Notes under the pieces: model-generated
The model's input: the letters and a program-made list of their open reading frames with translations, nothing else
The model's database searches: none
Told to the model about the DNA's origin: nothing
Program-made: the position numbers and the translations under genes
Part shown: in pieces, positions 16,710-26,567 of the stretch
How positions within the stretch are numbered: the first letter of the stretch is position 1
Layout of the letters: every line of letters begins with the position of its first letter
Assembly: GCA_002435785.1 (NCBI GenBank)
Contig: DIUC01000082.1
Coordinates: forward strand, 1-64,000
Origin: Saprospiraceae bacterium UBA6168
GTDB lineage: Bacteria > Bacteroidota > Bacteroidia > Chitinophagales > Saprospiraceae
Length of the DNA: 64,000 bases
Direction: 5' to 3'

Positions 16710-18101
16710 TCAACCCAGTTGCGCCAAGAGCCATTCCCTTTCGGTCAAGGTGTTCTCGGCCTCCACGGCAGTGCGCAACAGCTCCCGTTCCTGCGTGTCG
16801 AAGGGGTTCAGGTCCATTAGTTTTTGGGTGAAATGGACGATGTTCAGCCAATTCTGGTAGTGGTAGCCCATGCGCTTGTTGCGGCGGATGAACATTCGGA
16901 GCGTTTTTAAGTGAGCATCGAGCAGTTCGAGTTCCTGTTTTTCAAAATAAATTTTCAACTGCAATATGCGGGCGGCCATACCATTGATAAAATCCTTGTA
17001 ATCAGCCCGTTGGAGCAAGCTCAATGCGTCGTCATATTGGCGTTTGGCGAAGGCGATGCGGGCAGCATTGAGGCAGAAGGCGGCCTCCTGCGCACCGGGT
17101 TCGAGGTAGCTCCGGTAGGTGGCCACAAACTCCTCCGCCCAGGCCCACTCGTCCGGCAGGCGCAGTGCTATGCCCGTGATGTTGTTGTAGGCGAAGCGGG
17201 AAAGTTGACCGTCTTCCAGCAGTAGTTCAGACTTGAGGCCCTGCTTGTAGAGGTCGAGCGCCTCCCGCAGGTAGCTGTTTTGGCTGGCGTTTATTTTTTT
17301 GATGCAAAAATTGATGGCCAGCAGGTACAGCGACCCGATTTCCTCCCTCGGAAACCGCTCGCCATGCTCGAACAGCGCCGCCTTGAACGCCGAAAAATCC
17401 CCCTCTTCACCTTCCCCGAACAGGGCCACATAGCACAGCCGATAGACCAAAACGGCAGGCTGTTCGGCGTAGGGTTGCCGCTCGGCCACCGCCAGTATTT
17501 CGTCGAGCAAGTCCATGCGGTACGGGGTCTTGAACACGGCTTGGTGGGAGCGGAGGAGGCAGGCTTGGCGCAGCTTCATGGCAAGCATGGCCGTGGTGAG
17601 TTGGTCTTCCACGGCTTGGAGGTTCAGTTCTTTGGTTCGCCCCGATTCGAGGAGGTGGAGGTACTGCTGGTTTTCCGAGAGGAAATTCTCGAAATAATAT
17701 GCTGGATGTCTAAGTGGCTGGTTGTCAAGTGTTTTTATGACTGCCCGCTGCGTTTTTTCAAAATGACGGGGCAACTTCCGGCGACGGTAGGCGGAAAGCA
17801 GGAGGTGGGCATCGGCCAATGGTGCCTGCTGTTTCTCCTTCAAAACGAGGTACTGCTCCAACAGCTTGAGCAGGTAGCTGAGGCTGAGGCGCATTTGTTG
17901 GTCGTCGAAAGGAAGGCCGGGGAATAGCGCCTCCCATGCAGCCTCCCGGCTGGGCGGCGTGGCAGTTTTTGCCAAAAAATCGAAAAGGAACTGCACGTCG
18001 CTGCGCTGGTTGAAGTAGGGCGAGGCGAGAAAATTGCGCACCTCCCGCTGTTCCGGCTTCGACAAATGGGCGACAATTTCAAAAACAAGGGTATTTTGCA
18101 T
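16710..18101 (-). CDS. Helical-repeat protein, paralog family member 1
   Basis: A 463-residue cytoplasmic-looking protein, almost entirely alpha-helical. It opens with the entry motif of this family (LSKPEQREVRNFLASPYFN) followed about 50 residues later by LSYLLKLLEQYLVLKE. The remainder reads as TPR-like helix pairs (ALDLYKQGLK, AARIAFAKRQYDDALSLLQRA). Related proteins lie at 30305 (same entry motif, FEKFLHSPFFKS then LLSGLAHQVEQYLTIK) and, more distantly, at 24714. No enzymatic motif is visible. A scaffold or regulatory role is possible but unproven. It is monocistronic, with 240 bp of gene-free sequence downstream and about 220 bp upstream. Confidence 0.7.
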   Translation of the reverse strand: MQNTLVFEIVAHLSKPEQREVRNFLASPYFNQRSDVQFLFDFLAKTATPPSREAAWEALFPGLPFDDQQMRLSLSYLLKLLEQYLVLKEKQQAPLADAHLLLSAYRRRKLPRHFEKTQRAVIKTLDNQPLRHPAYYFENFLSENQQYLHLLESGRTKELNLQAVEDQLTTAMLAMKLRQACLLRSHQAVFKTPYRMDLLDEILAVAERQPYAEQPAVLVYRLCYVALFGEGEEGDFSAFKAALFEHGERFPREEIGSLYLLAINFCIKKINASQNSYLREALDLYKQGLKSELLLEDGQLSRFAYNNITGIALRLPDEWAWAEEFVATYRSYLEPGAQEAAFCLNAARIAFAKRQYDDALSLLQRADYKDFINGMAARILQLKIYFEKQELELLDAHLKTLRMFIRRNKRMGYHYQNWLNIVHFTQKLMDLNPFDTQERELLRTAVEAENTLTEREWLLAQLG

Positions 18102-18240
18102 GGGAAAGGGAAAAAGTTGATTTCTACAATGGTTCCATTATATTTCAAGCAATAACAGGTTTTTTTCGCAAATTATCCCAAAATTCATTTTCTACAAATC
18201 GAAAAAAATGTTGTTGCTGGCGCAATGGATTGCCCGCATG

Positions 18241-18270
18241 TTTGTATCGTCAATACCAGTGGGTAGTTTG
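18241..18270 (+). promoter_or_regulatory. Putative promoter of the SprB-repeat protein gene
   Basis: TTTG at 18241-18244 is followed after 19 bp by TAGTTTG at 18264-18270. This is one base short of the Bacteroidota TAnnTTTG box but correctly spaced. It lies about 50 bp upstream of the ATG at 18321. Confidence 0.45.
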
Positions 18271-18320
18271 AAGTGGAACTTGCCACCCGGTTTTTGCTTG
18301 ATGAACTAAAATTGTCACCT

Positions 18321-21176
18321 ATGAACTCGATTTGTTTACGCTTGATGTTTTGTTTGTTTTTGGCTTTGAGCAGTATTTTCAAGGCCAATGGGCAATGTAC
18401 CTCGGATGCTGGCAGTATGAACACTGCTCCCATGGTGCTTTGCAATACTGCAACCGCGGTAGCCCCCTTCAATGCCGATGCGTCGTTGGATGCCGATGAT
18501 GTCCAACAATTCGTCCTGCACACCAGCCCCGACAGTACACTTGGCTCCGTCATCGCCACGAGCGCAGCCCCTTCCTTCGACTTCATGCCAGGTGCCATGA
18601 GCATTGGCACTACCTACTACATCTCCTCCTTGGTGGGCAACGACGACGGGAATGGGAATGTGGATATGAGTGACCCCTGTTTGGATGTTGCGGTGGGAAC
18701 GCCTGTTAGTTGGCAAATTACACCCACGGCTACTATGCCGGATAACAGTTTTGTTATCTGCCAAGGTCAACCCGTTCCCTTGATCATCGTCAACTTGACG
18801 GGCACGCCGCCTTGGAGTTTATCCTATTCCATAAATGGAGTTCCACAAGTTCCAGAAACTGTGTATTTCTCTCCATATCCATTTATTCTTGGTCAGCAGC
18901 TTGGTAATGCTGCCATTTGTCTGACAGAAATTGTTGATACATATGGGTGTCAAGGCCCGGCGAACGGTTGTGTTACGGTCACAGTACCAACCCCGATAGC
19001 TTGCTCAAATTTTGTCTCTGATGTCAACTGTTTTGGAATGTCAGATGGCATAATAGCGCTCTCTTGCGTTGGGGGGGCTCCATCATATTCCTACAATTGG
19101 AGCAACGGCGCCACTACCTCGACCATTCAAAATTTGTCTCCTGGGCTTTATTCAGTAACAGTGGAAGATGCAAACGCATGCACAACTGTAAATAGCTTTC
19201 TAATCAACGGGCCGCCGACTCCGTTAAATTGCAATATTTTCGTTTCCGGCTCCATCAACTGCAACAACCCAGCGGCATCCCTTTTTCTGGGTTGCAATGG
19301 CAATCTCCCATTAACCTATATTTGGACAGACCCCAACAACAACATCATCTCAAACATTGCAAACCCTACAATTACTGCTTCAGGGGATTACTCTGTCACC
19401 GTCACGGACGCAAACGGATGCAGTTATTCGAGCACCATCGTCGTGGAAGGCGGCACCCAAGACTGCGGTTCCATCATCGGCACCGTCACCTCAGAAGACG
19501 ACGGCAACTGCACCTTCGACCCCGGCGAAACCGCCCTTGCCAACTGGATGGTTCGTGCTACCGACACCAACGGCGACGAGTACTTCGACTTCACCGACAG
19601 CCTCGGCAATTATTCTATACAGGCACCCCCCGGCGACTATGTGATGGAGTCCATTCCACCAGCGGCATTTTGGTTAGACTGCGGTAGCCCTGTCAGCTTG
19701 ACCTTGGAGGATGCCTTTGACACCGACACCGCCGATTTCCATTGGCTGAAAACCATTAACTGCCCACTGCTCGAAGTGGATATCAGCACCCCGCTTTTGC
19801 GCCGCTGTTTCAACAATATTTACAACATCAACTACTGCAACTACGGCTCGGAACCCGCCACGAGTGCCTACCTCGAAGTCACCCTCTATCCGCTCATTTC
19901 AATTATTAGCGCCAGCTTGCCTTTCACTGGGCCAGTGAACGGTGTCTATACTTTCGGGCTGGGCGACGTGGAACCGGGCGATTGTGGGGGATTCCAATTT
20001 GTCGCTTATGTTTCCTGTGATGCCGTTTTGGGGCAAACGCTCTGTGCCGAGGCACATATCTATCCCGACTCGATTTGTGCTCCCATTGACCCCACATGGA
20101 CGGGCGCATTCCTCGAAATCACTTCCAATTGCACAGCGGACAGCGTTGTTTTCACCATCACCAACACAGGTACGGGCGACATGACCGAGCCGCAGGGCTT
20201 CATCGTGGTGGAGGACGGCGTGATGCTGATGACGCACGAGGTTCAATTGGTGGTGGGTGCTTCCACGACGGTCTCCTATCCTGCCAATGGCTCGACCTAC
20301 AACCTGCTCGGCAACCAAGTGCCCGGCGCTCCTGGCATCTCCAACCCCGCCATTTTTGTGGAGGGCTGCGGCACGGACAATGCCGGAACCTTCAGCATCG
20401 GCTTCGCTTCGCAATTCCCGGAGGACGACGCTGGGCCTTTCGTCTCCATTGACTGTCAGGCAGTTATCGGCAGCTACGACCCGAACGACAAACGGGGCTA
20501 CCCCCTCGGCTACGGCCCCGACCACCTTATAGCGGCGGGGCAACCGCTCGACTATCATATCCGCTTTCAGAACACGGGGACGGACACCGCCTTCACGGTC
20601 GTCATCCACGACGTGATTGCGCAGCCGCTCGACATCGCCACGCTGCGGCCCGGCACTTCGAGCCATCCGTACCGATTGGACATCCACCAGGATACGCTGG
20701 TCTTTATTTTTGAAAACATCCTGCTGCCGGACAGCAACGTAAACGAGCCGGGGTCGCATGGGTTCGTGAAGTTCCGCATCGGCCAACGGGCTGGGCTTCC
20801 GCTCGGCACGGTCATCGAAAACGAAGCGGCGATTTTCTTTGACTTCAACGACCCCATCATCACGAACCAAACTACTCACCGTCTTGGCGAGATTTTCATC
20901 GAAACGGCGGTACATAAGCCTGTATTACCAAAGAAAATCAACTGTACGGTCTATCCGAACCCATTCGGCGAGGAGGCAATGGTGGTGGTGCAAGGGGCTG
21001 AAAACCAATCCGTTGAGCTGCGACTGTACGACTTGACAGGCAGACATTTGCGAAGCGAAACCATCAAAAATGGCGTGGGAAAAATCAGGAAAAACGGGCT
21101 GACACCAGGGCTGTATTTCTACGAAATCACCGTGAACGGCGTAGCATCGGGGCAGGGGAAAGTGGCGGTTCACTAA
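18321..21176 (+). CDS. Multi-domain secreted protein: SprB repeats, SdrD-B-like, DUF7619, type A sorting domain
   Basis: A 951-residue protein from MNSICLRLMFCLFLALSSIF (signal peptide ending KANGQ). Residues about 20-220 hold unassigned beta-rich Ig-like material. Two SprB-type repeats follow (VNCFGMSDGIIALSCVGG, YSYNWSNGATTSTIQNLSPG, YSVTVEDANACT), then an SdrD-B-like domain (DDGNCTFDPGETALANWMV) near residues 390-460. Further on is a DUF7619-like domain (GSYDPNDKRGYP, HIRFQNTGTDTAFTVVIHD, FFDFNDPIITN). The C-terminal type A sorting domain is CTVYPNPFGEEAMV ... LTPGLYFYEITVNG. The stretch 18780-19400 is more AT-rich than the rest, suggesting a mosaic origin. ATG 18321 was chosen over 18273 because it starts the signal peptide. 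Confidence 0.88.
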   Translation: MNSICLRLMFCLFLALSSIFKANGQCTSDAGSMNTAPMVLCNTATAVAPFNADASLDADDVQQFVLHTSPDSTLGSVIATSAAPSFDFMPGAMSIGTTYYISSLVGNDDGNGNVDMSDPCLDVAVGTPVSWQITPTATMPDNSFVICQGQPVPLIIVNLTGTPPWSLSYSINGVPQVPETVYFSPYPFILGQQLGNAAICLTEIVDTYGCQGPANGCVTVTVPTPIACSNFVSDVNCFGMSDGIIALSCVGGAPSYSYNWSNGATTSTIQNLSPGLYSVTVEDANACTTVNSFLINGPPTPLNCNIFVSGSINCNNPAASLFLGCNGNLPLTYIWTDPNNNIISNIANPTITASGDYSVTVTDANGCSYSSTIVVEGGTQDCGSIIGTVTSEDDGNCTFDPGETALANWMVRATDTNGDEYFDFTDSLGNYSIQAPPGDYVMESIPPAAFWLDCGSPVSLTLEDAFDTDTADFHWLKTINCPLLEVDISTPLLRRCFNNIYNINYCNYGSEPATSAYLEVTLYPLISIISASLPFTGPVNGVYTFGLGDVEPGDCGGFQFVAYVSCDAVLGQTLCAEAHIYPDSICAPIDPTWTGAFLEITSNCTADSVVFTITNTGTGDMTEPQGFIVVEDGVMLMTHEVQLVVGASTTVSYPANGSTYNLLGNQVPGAPGISNPAIFVEGCGTDNAGTFSIGFASQFPEDDAGPFVSIDCQAVIGSYDPNDKRGYPLGYGPDHLIAAGQPLDYHIRFQNTGTDTAFTVVIHDVIAQPLDIATLRPGTSSHPYRLDIHQDTLVFIFENILLPDSNVNEPGSHGFVKFRIGQRAGLPLGTVIENEAAIFFDFNDPIITNQTTHRLGEIFIETAVHKPVLPKKINCTVYPNPFGEEAMVVVQGAENQSVELRLYDLTGRHLRSETIKNGVGKIRKNGLTPGLYFYEITVNGVASGQGKVAVH

Positions 21177-21260
21177 CACACAGATGGCTTGCGTGTTGGG
21201 ACGGGTTTCCGGGGCTTGGGCTTCGGGAACCCGTCGCAATTTCAGGAAGTTACGTCACCC

Positions 21261-22754
21261 TCACTCCTCGCTCCCCAGCCCCATAAAAACCCCATTTGTC
21301 CACCCAAACCCATCTTGGTTTTCGTACTCGCCGCCCCCGGCGTTGGCGGTTTCGTTGAGGACGTTGTACTTCTCCGTCAGCTTCCCTGTTTTTTCATACA
21401 CCTGCCGGACGGCATTGAGCCAGTTCGTCCTGACCAGGTTGGCGAGGCGGTCGTGGCCGTAGTTTTTCAGGCCCTGGTAGGCAATCCACTGGAGCGGGGC
21501 CCAACCGTTTGGGGCGTCCCATTGTTGGCCGGTCTGGCTCAAAGTGGTGACGAGGCCGCCCGGTTTCAAGAAGTCGTGCTCGATGATGTCGGCCACTTGG
21601 TTGGCCTGCGCTTGGCTGGCGATGTTGATAAACAGCGGGAACATGGCCGCCAAGGTGCGGCGGTTGGTGGTGCGCCCCGTTTTGAAATTGTAGTCGAAGA
21701 AAAAGCCGTCAGTATCGTCCCAGCAGTGGCGGAGGAGTGCCCGTTTGCGGTCCTCGGCGTCGGATTGGATTTGCTGCTGGAGTTCCGGCTGGCCAATGAT
21801 GCCGCAGGTTTCGGCGAGGGTGGTTTCGAGGTGCCACACCAAGCAGTTGAGGTCAACGGGCACGATGTCCGTGGTGCAGATGCTGGCAAAGCCGCCCTGG
21901 TCGGCGAACCACCGGCTGCTGAAGTCCCAGCCCGATTCGGCGGCGGCCCGCAGGTTGCGGTAAACCTGCGGCGACGGCTGCATGGACGTGAGCGCCAAGT
22001 GCACGTCCTCTTTGAAGGACTCGGGGCGAGGGGTGTCGAACTCGTCCCAGTAGCGGTTGAGGAAATCGGAGCCGCCCAGCGCCACCATGCGATGGGAGGC
22101 CCTGCAGTCTTGGCTGAGTTCCCGGTGGCCTTGTTGCCAAAACTTGTACTCCCGTGTGAGCAGGGAAAAGTATTTGATGAGCGCCGCCTCGCCCGCATGT
22201 TCGGCGTAAAGCTTCACCATCAGCGAGGCAAACGGCGGCTGCGACCGCCCGAGGTAATAGCTCCGGTTGCCGTTCGGGATGAAGCCATAGGCATCGGCGA
22301 GGTGGGCAAAATTGTTCAGCATCCCTTCCACGAGGCCCCAGCGTCCGTGCGCCTTCAGGCCCAGCATCGTGAAATAACTGTCCCAATAGTACACCTCCCG
22401 GAACCGCCCGCCCGGCACCACGTAGGGGTGGGGCAGCGGGAGGAGCGAGCTTTGCTTCGGCGGCTTGGCATCCGGCTGGCGGGTCAGCACGTCCCAGAGC
22501 GCCTCGATATGCTGCTCCGGCGAGCGGGTCGGGTCGCTTTTGAAGTCGCCGCCGACCGTTGGTGGCAGGTCGAAGTGGGCGGCCACGAACGCAGCGAGGT
22601 CGAACCCGGGCAGGCGCTTCTCTTTTTCGTACTGCTTCGCAATGGTCGCCAACGCCCGTTTCGGCAGGCAATCCGGGAAGGTTTTCCCGTCGGGGAAAAT
22701 GCTGGCCATCTGCACCGCTTCGAAGAGTTCGCCCAAATCGTGGATGTATTTCAT
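21261..22754 (-). CDS. treF: Cytoplasmic trehalase, GH37
   Basis: A 497-residue protein without a signal peptide. Both trehalase signatures are intact: PGGRFREVYYWDSYF near residue 112 and QWDAPNGWAPLQW near residue 415. The glycine-rich C-terminal motif ANAGGGEYENQDGFGWTNGV also fits GH37. The enzyme hydrolyses alpha,alpha-trehalose to two glucose molecules. Length matches cytoplasmic TreF better than periplasmic TreA, which carries a leader. The MFS gene upstream on the same strand is a plausible sugar importer, but a 675-bp gene-free region with inverted repeats separates them, so co-transcription is doubtful. Confidence 0.95.
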   Translation of the reverse strand: MKYIHDLGELFEAVQMASIFPDGKTFPDCLPKRALATIAKQYEKEKRLPGFDLAAFVAAHFDLPPTVGGDFKSDPTRSPEQHIEALWDVLTRQPDAKPPKQSSLLPLPHPYVVPGGRFREVYYWDSYFTMLGLKAHGRWGLVEGMLNNFAHLADAYGFIPNGNRSYYLGRSQPPFASLMVKLYAEHAGEAALIKYFSLLTREYKFWQQGHRELSQDCRASHRMVALGGSDFLNRYWDEFDTPRPESFKEDVHLALTSMQPSPQVYRNLRAAAESGWDFSSRWFADQGGFASICTTDIVPVDLNCLVWHLETTLAETCGIIGQPELQQQIQSDAEDRKRALLRHCWDDTDGFFFDYNFKTGRTTNRRTLAAMFPLFINIASQAQANQVADIIEHDFLKPGGLVTTLSQTGQQWDAPNGWAPLQWIAYQGLKNYGHDRLANLVRTNWLNAVRQVYEKTGKLTEKYNVLNETANAGGGEYENQDGFGWTNGVFMGLGSEE

Positions 22755-23429
22755 GTTTTTGATTTTGGAATTCCGATGGCCGATTGATGTTTTCGGGCCA
22801 TTGTCCCTCGAAAATGGTTGGTTGGTGGGGCAGTGGGGTTTTCAGTATTGCCTCGCTCCCGTCGGAAGGGTAGCGCACCCTTGAAAAGGCACCGAGAACA
22901 AATTGATTCAACCTTCCAGTGTTTTTAGAAAAGTGGCAGTTTTAGCGCCGTTATTGCATTTTATTGTATCAAAATCTGTTGTTATTGAAACAATATAGTG
23001 TAATTTATTTCCAAAACCTGCTTCCCAGTCTAAGAAACTTCATTTTTTATTTAAGAAACTTCATTTTTTATTTTTAACATCCCAGTTTTTGTCCTTAAAC
23101 TGTAAGTTTTTGTTTTTGAAAACTGATTTTTAGTCCAATGAATACCAGTTGTCAAGGTTCAGAAACGAGGTTTTAAAAACAAATAATGACATTTAAAAAA
23201 CATGCTGTTGTATTTCTTAAATAAAAAATGAAGTTTCTTAGACTGAAAATGAAGTTTCTTAGACTGAAAATGGCTTGCGCAAAAAACAAAACCGACTTGC
23301 GGAAAAATAAAAACTCTTTTGCGCAAAGAATAAGGAAGGTTTTGCGCCTATTTGCCAAGTGTCAATGACGGGGTTTCGAGCGGTGGGGATTGACAGCCGC
23401 ATGAGTCCCGAAACCCGGCCACCTGCCGC
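22755..23429. other. 675-bp gene-free region between trehalase and MFS genes
   Basis: No gene is called. The only open frame (61 codons on the minus strand, 23173-23358) is made of the repeats themselves and encodes a low-complexity Phe/Leu-rich string. The region holds the inverted repeat at 23026-23266. To its right are AT-rich stretches with recurring TTGCGCAAAA-type words at about 23275-23350, and a GGGTTTCG/CGAAACCC dyad at about 23370-23416 near the MFS 3' end. Confidence 0.6.
23026..23266. repeat. 33-bp perfect inverted repeat with tandem extensions
   Basis: The left arm 23026-23058 (CAGTCTAAGAAACTTCATTT onward) is the exact reverse complement of 23213-23245. Each arm is extended by a second tandem copy of the AAGAAACTTCATTTT word (left about 23053-23067; right about 23246-23266). 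The spacer of about 154 bp has no gene. It could form a long hairpin or represent a MITE-like remnant. Confidence 0.85.
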
Positions 23430-24677
23430 TCACTTTCCTTTTTCCAACGCCCGTTTTTGCAGTTTGTTGAAAAAGAAAAGGCTGGCTGCCAGGATTCCTA
23501 TCGGCAACAAAGAAAAATAAAAGGCTGTTTGTCCCCCAAATTTTTGAAAAACAGCCCCCGTGAGCATTGACCCGGTGGTGCCGCCCAAGGCCGAGAAGAT
23601 GACGATAAGGCCGGACATGGGGCCGTGCATCCGGGCGGGCAGGGCGCTCAGCACGGCGCTGTTGATGGCGGGGTAAATGGGCGCCAACAACAGCCCGATG
23701 AGCGGAAAAATGAACGCCGCCAGCGGCGCATCGCCCCAGCCGACCACGGCGGAACCGTCCACGCCCTCGGCCAACGGCATGGCTGCCAGCACGAGGACCG
23801 CCGCCGCCAACAGGCACACCATTAGCACGGCGTACCAATGCGTTTTGCGGAGCAGGACACCCGCCAAGAACCGCCCAAGCGCCGTGGAAGCTGCCAAAAT
23901 ACTGGCCATTTGGATGCTGAGCGTGGTGGGCAGCAGCAGCACTTTGTTGTTGAATGTGGGCAGCCAACTCATGATGCTCTGCTCGATGAGCACGTAGAAA
24001 AACGCACTGATGATGAACACCACCACCAGCATTTGCGCCAGCAAACCGAACATCTCGGCGAAGTCGGCGGTGATGGGCTTGCCGGGTTCGGCGTGCACGG
24101 ACGACTCGTCGAGCGGGGTGGTCAGCAGCAGCAAAAAGGCAATGGCCGAAATGCCCGCCAAGAGGTAATAGACCTGGAGCCAAGCAGCGCTCAGCGGGTC
24201 GGCATCGTCCACAAAGGCGCTGAAGATGAAATAGCCGCACAGGATGCCGACCATGAAGAACGACTCGATGAAGCTCATGAAGCTGGCGTGCTCCTGTTTG
24301 TCCTTGGTGATGATGCCGATGGTGGCATAGACGCTGACTTTGATGAGGGCAAACGATGCGCCGACGGTAGCGAAGAGCAGCTTGCTCATGGCGAAGCCAC
24401 CCACCGCTGGCATGAGCAGGCAGGCCCCGGTGACGAACGCCAGTGCGATGAGCATGGCCCGCTTGTAGCCGATTCGGGTGATGTAACTGGCCACCAAAAA
24501 GGATACGATGGCAATGGTGAGGTCCTTGAACGCCTCCAGCACACTGGCCGACGATTCGGAGACGCCGTAGTTGTTCTGTACCTGCAATATCACGGTGCCG
24601 ACGCTGTTGAGCAGGATGGCAAACACGAAGTAATTGAGGAAAAGGGAAAGCTTGATGCGCCAGTGTTGTGCGGTCAT
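23430..24677 (-). CDS. MFS transporter, probable sugar permease
   Basis: A 415-residue integral membrane protein with 12 predicted helices (MTAQHWRIKLSLFLNYFVFA as start). The MFS loop 2-3 signature is reduced to ASYITRIGYKRAML. A long central loop (DESSVHAEPGKPITADFAEMFG) separates the halves. A second half-signature GRFLAGVLLRKTHW is present, and PIYPAINSAVLSALPARMHG resembles the FucP/glucose-galactose permease branch. Substrate is inferred only: the trehalase gene downstream on the same strand suggests a disaccharide or hexose. An ATG at 24704 is also possible but adds a polar MLLNKKQNE. The helical-repeat gene ends 36 bp upstream on the same strand. Confidence 0.85.
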   Translation of the reverse strand: MTAQHWRIKLSLFLNYFVFAILLNSVGTVILQVQNNYGVSESSASVLEAFKDLTIAIVSFLVASYITRIGYKRAMLIALAFVTGACLLMPAVGGFAMSKLLFATVGASFALIKVSVYATIGIITKDKQEHASFMSFIESFFMVGILCGYFIFSAFVDDADPLSAAWLQVYYLLAGISAIAFLLLLTTPLDESSVHAEPGKPITADFAEMFGLLAQMLVVVFIISAFFYVLIEQSIMSWLPTFNNKVLLLPTTLSIQMASILAASTALGRFLAGVLLRKTHWYAVLMVCLLAAAVLVLAAMPLAEGVDGSAVVGWGDAPLAAFIFPLIGLLLAPIYPAINSAVLSALPARMHGPMSGLIVIFSALGGTTGSMLTGAVFQKFGGQTAFYFSLLPIGILAASLFFFNKLQKRALEKGK

Positions 24678-24713
24678 TTCGTTTTGTTTTTTATTGAGCA
24701 GCAAAAGTAATTT

Positions 24714-26231
24714 TTACTGCCTCTTTCTTTGCTCAAGTACCTCTAAATAAGATTTATTGTACACCCGGCTTTCTGCCCAACATACGATATCTTCCAGGCC
24801 AGTGATCTTCTGCATGCCGTAAGTTTCACCGATTGCATTCAACTTTTCAAGCAGGAATTCAAACAAAACTATTTTGTCTTTTTTGTCGGGGGTGTTTTCC
24901 AATTGGCGGATATGTTCAAGGATGGTTCGTTCGAATTCGTGCAATTGGTGCTCCTTCTTCAGTTTCCGATAGACGGAAGTTCTGAGATCCTCCAGGATAC
25001 GGGTGTGGCCCAATTCATAATGGACAATCACCCGAATAATCCTTGCAAGCGCCTTTGTGTCGGCTTTGGCTTCCAGCTTGTTGTCCAAATCCAGGGTATT
25101 GAGCCAATCCAGCGCTTCGGAGAATCTTTCATTGCAAAAGAAGACGAAAAAAACGTTGAATCGAAGTGACATTTCCCGTGTCTTACTAAGCCTCGGTTGG
25201 TAAGCCTTTAGTCCGTATTCAACTTTCGGCACAATCTCCAATGCCCGTTTTAATTGCGCCGTGTTGAGCAAATACAGCAGGGTGATATGGTAGTAATCCT
25301 TGAAGCTGCCAGCTTCTTCATTGAAGTTGGTGTCCTTGATGCTTTCAAACCGCTCCATCCATTCATCAAAGACTTCATACCTGCCCAGCGTGTGGCAACT
25401 ATTCAGGTAATTGGTAATGTCCGATTTGTAGGTACGATTGTTAATGTCTCGGATATGGGGATGGCTGTTCCAAAGCTCCAGGGTTTTTTTGTAATGCTGG
25501 TTGGCTTTTTGGTATTCCCCTTTGGAATGGTTCAGATGGGCATGCGCATTGAAATAGTAGATTTTTGTAAAAAAAGTATCACCCGTTTCTATTGCTTGGA
25601 GCATTGGATGGCGTTCGATTTCGTCAATGGCTGCCAGCGTTGCCGGACGCCTCAATTGCTTTGTATTCGAGATTAGCCAAGCTTTGCAAGCCAACGTCTT
25701 GACTTCTGCCTCTTTGTAAGCCAGGTTTTTCAGTGATTCCATTTCCTCAAAAAGCGCTTCCAGTTTTTCCGCTGTTCCCTTCACGAATAATCCAATATGG
25801 GTGAAGATAAGCCGGTTCAGGATTTCGAAAATATGGTAATGCATTTCAAAATGCCGGGCAGTGGCCTTTGCTTTTTCAAAGTGCTTGATGGCCTGTTGGT
25901 AGAGTCCTTTGTTTTTGAGGATTTCTGCTTCCAACAACATGGAAAGTACGGTGTGTTCTGGTGTGTTTCCCTCATAAAACGAACGCAGTGCCTTTAAAAT
26001 CAATTTTGTCAGATGTACTTTCATCACAGCCAGGTTGGTAGGCTTGAATCCCAATGATTTCAGGCGGTCTTTCAGCTTTGCCTCATCGTAGGTTTCCATT
26101 TTATCCATTTCCTGAAACAGGGTCAAATACAGCTTCGAACCTTCCTGGGCCTTGGAATTGACCGTGAAATACCGCTTTTCTGACTTTGTCAATCTTTTTA
26201 TCAAATCAAATAACTCTGTCGTAGGTACCAT
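24714..26231 (-). CDS. Helical-repeat protein, paralog family member 2
   Basis: A 505-residue all-helical protein. The N-terminal segment LFDLIKRLTKSEKRYFTVNS, then LKDRLKSLGFK and VMKVHLTKLILKALRSF, parallels the entry region of the proteins at 16710 and 30305. The rest has clear TPR-like pairs (YQQAIKHFEKAKATARHFEM; GEYQKANQHYKKTLELW). It is visibly lower in GC than the trehalase and MFS genes beside it. It is divergent from the caspase-fold gene across a 489-bp intergenic region and so could share regulation with it. No catalytic residues are apparent, and its function is unknown. Confidence 0.7.
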   Translation of the reverse strand: MVPTTELFDLIKRLTKSEKRYFTVNSKAQEGSKLYLTLFQEMDKMETYDEAKLKDRLKSLGFKPTNLAVMKVHLTKLILKALRSFYEGNTPEHTVLSMLLEAEILKNKGLYQQAIKHFEKAKATARHFEMHYHIFEILNRLIFTHIGLFVKGTAEKLEALFEEMESLKNLAYKEAEVKTLACKAWLISNTKQLRRPATLAAIDEIERHPMLQAIETGDTFFTKIYYFNAHAHLNHSKGEYQKANQHYKKTLELWNSHPHIRDINNRTYKSDITNYLNSCHTLGRYEVFDEWMERFESIKDTNFNEEAGSFKDYYHITLLYLLNTAQLKRALEIVPKVEYGLKAYQPRLSKTREMSLRFNVFFVFFCNERFSEALDWLNTLDLDNKLEAKADTKALARIIRVIVHYELGHTRILEDLRTSVYRKLKKEHQLHEFERTILEHIRQLENTPDKKDKIVLFEFLLEKLNAIGETYGMQKITGLEDIVCWAESRVYNKSYLEVLEQRKRQ

Positions 26232-26415
26232 TGATGTTTAATATTGGTGAATTAGGTGATTAATTTAGTTGTGAGTGTCCAATAAGCCACAACATAAGAA
26301 ATTGCTGACAAAATAAAGCAATAACTAACTTTTTTGCATTTTTAAAACTTCCCTACAAAGTATTTTTTGGCAAAATTCAATGCCTTAGACTTTTAATAAT
26401 GCGAAGCAAACAGGC

Positions 26416-26446
26416 TTGCCTACGGTATTCCGGCTACCTACTTTTG
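26416..26446 (+). promoter_or_regulatory. Putative promoter of the caspase-fold gene
   Basis: TTG at 26416-26418, a 20-bp spacer and TACTTTTG at 26439-26446 match the Bacteroidota consensus well. Transcription from here would give a leader of roughly 265-270 nt before the ATG at 26721. Confidence 0.55.
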
Positions 26447-26567
26447 TAACATCAATACCACCTTTAAGAAAACCAGTTTCCAGACCAGCTTATTCTTTCC
26501 TCGAAACCATGCTCTTCTAATAGTAATCCAAACCAAATTTGAGCAAACATTTAACCTGAACGTTTCC

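Noticed and set aside
21189..22787. 532-codon plus-strand open frame
   Set aside because: It is antisense to trehalase over its whole length, a common artefact in GC-rich genes, and shows no domain.
23173..23358. 61-codon minus-strand open frame
   Set aside because: It is a direct reading of the inverted and tandem repeats (low-complexity FSLRNFI units).
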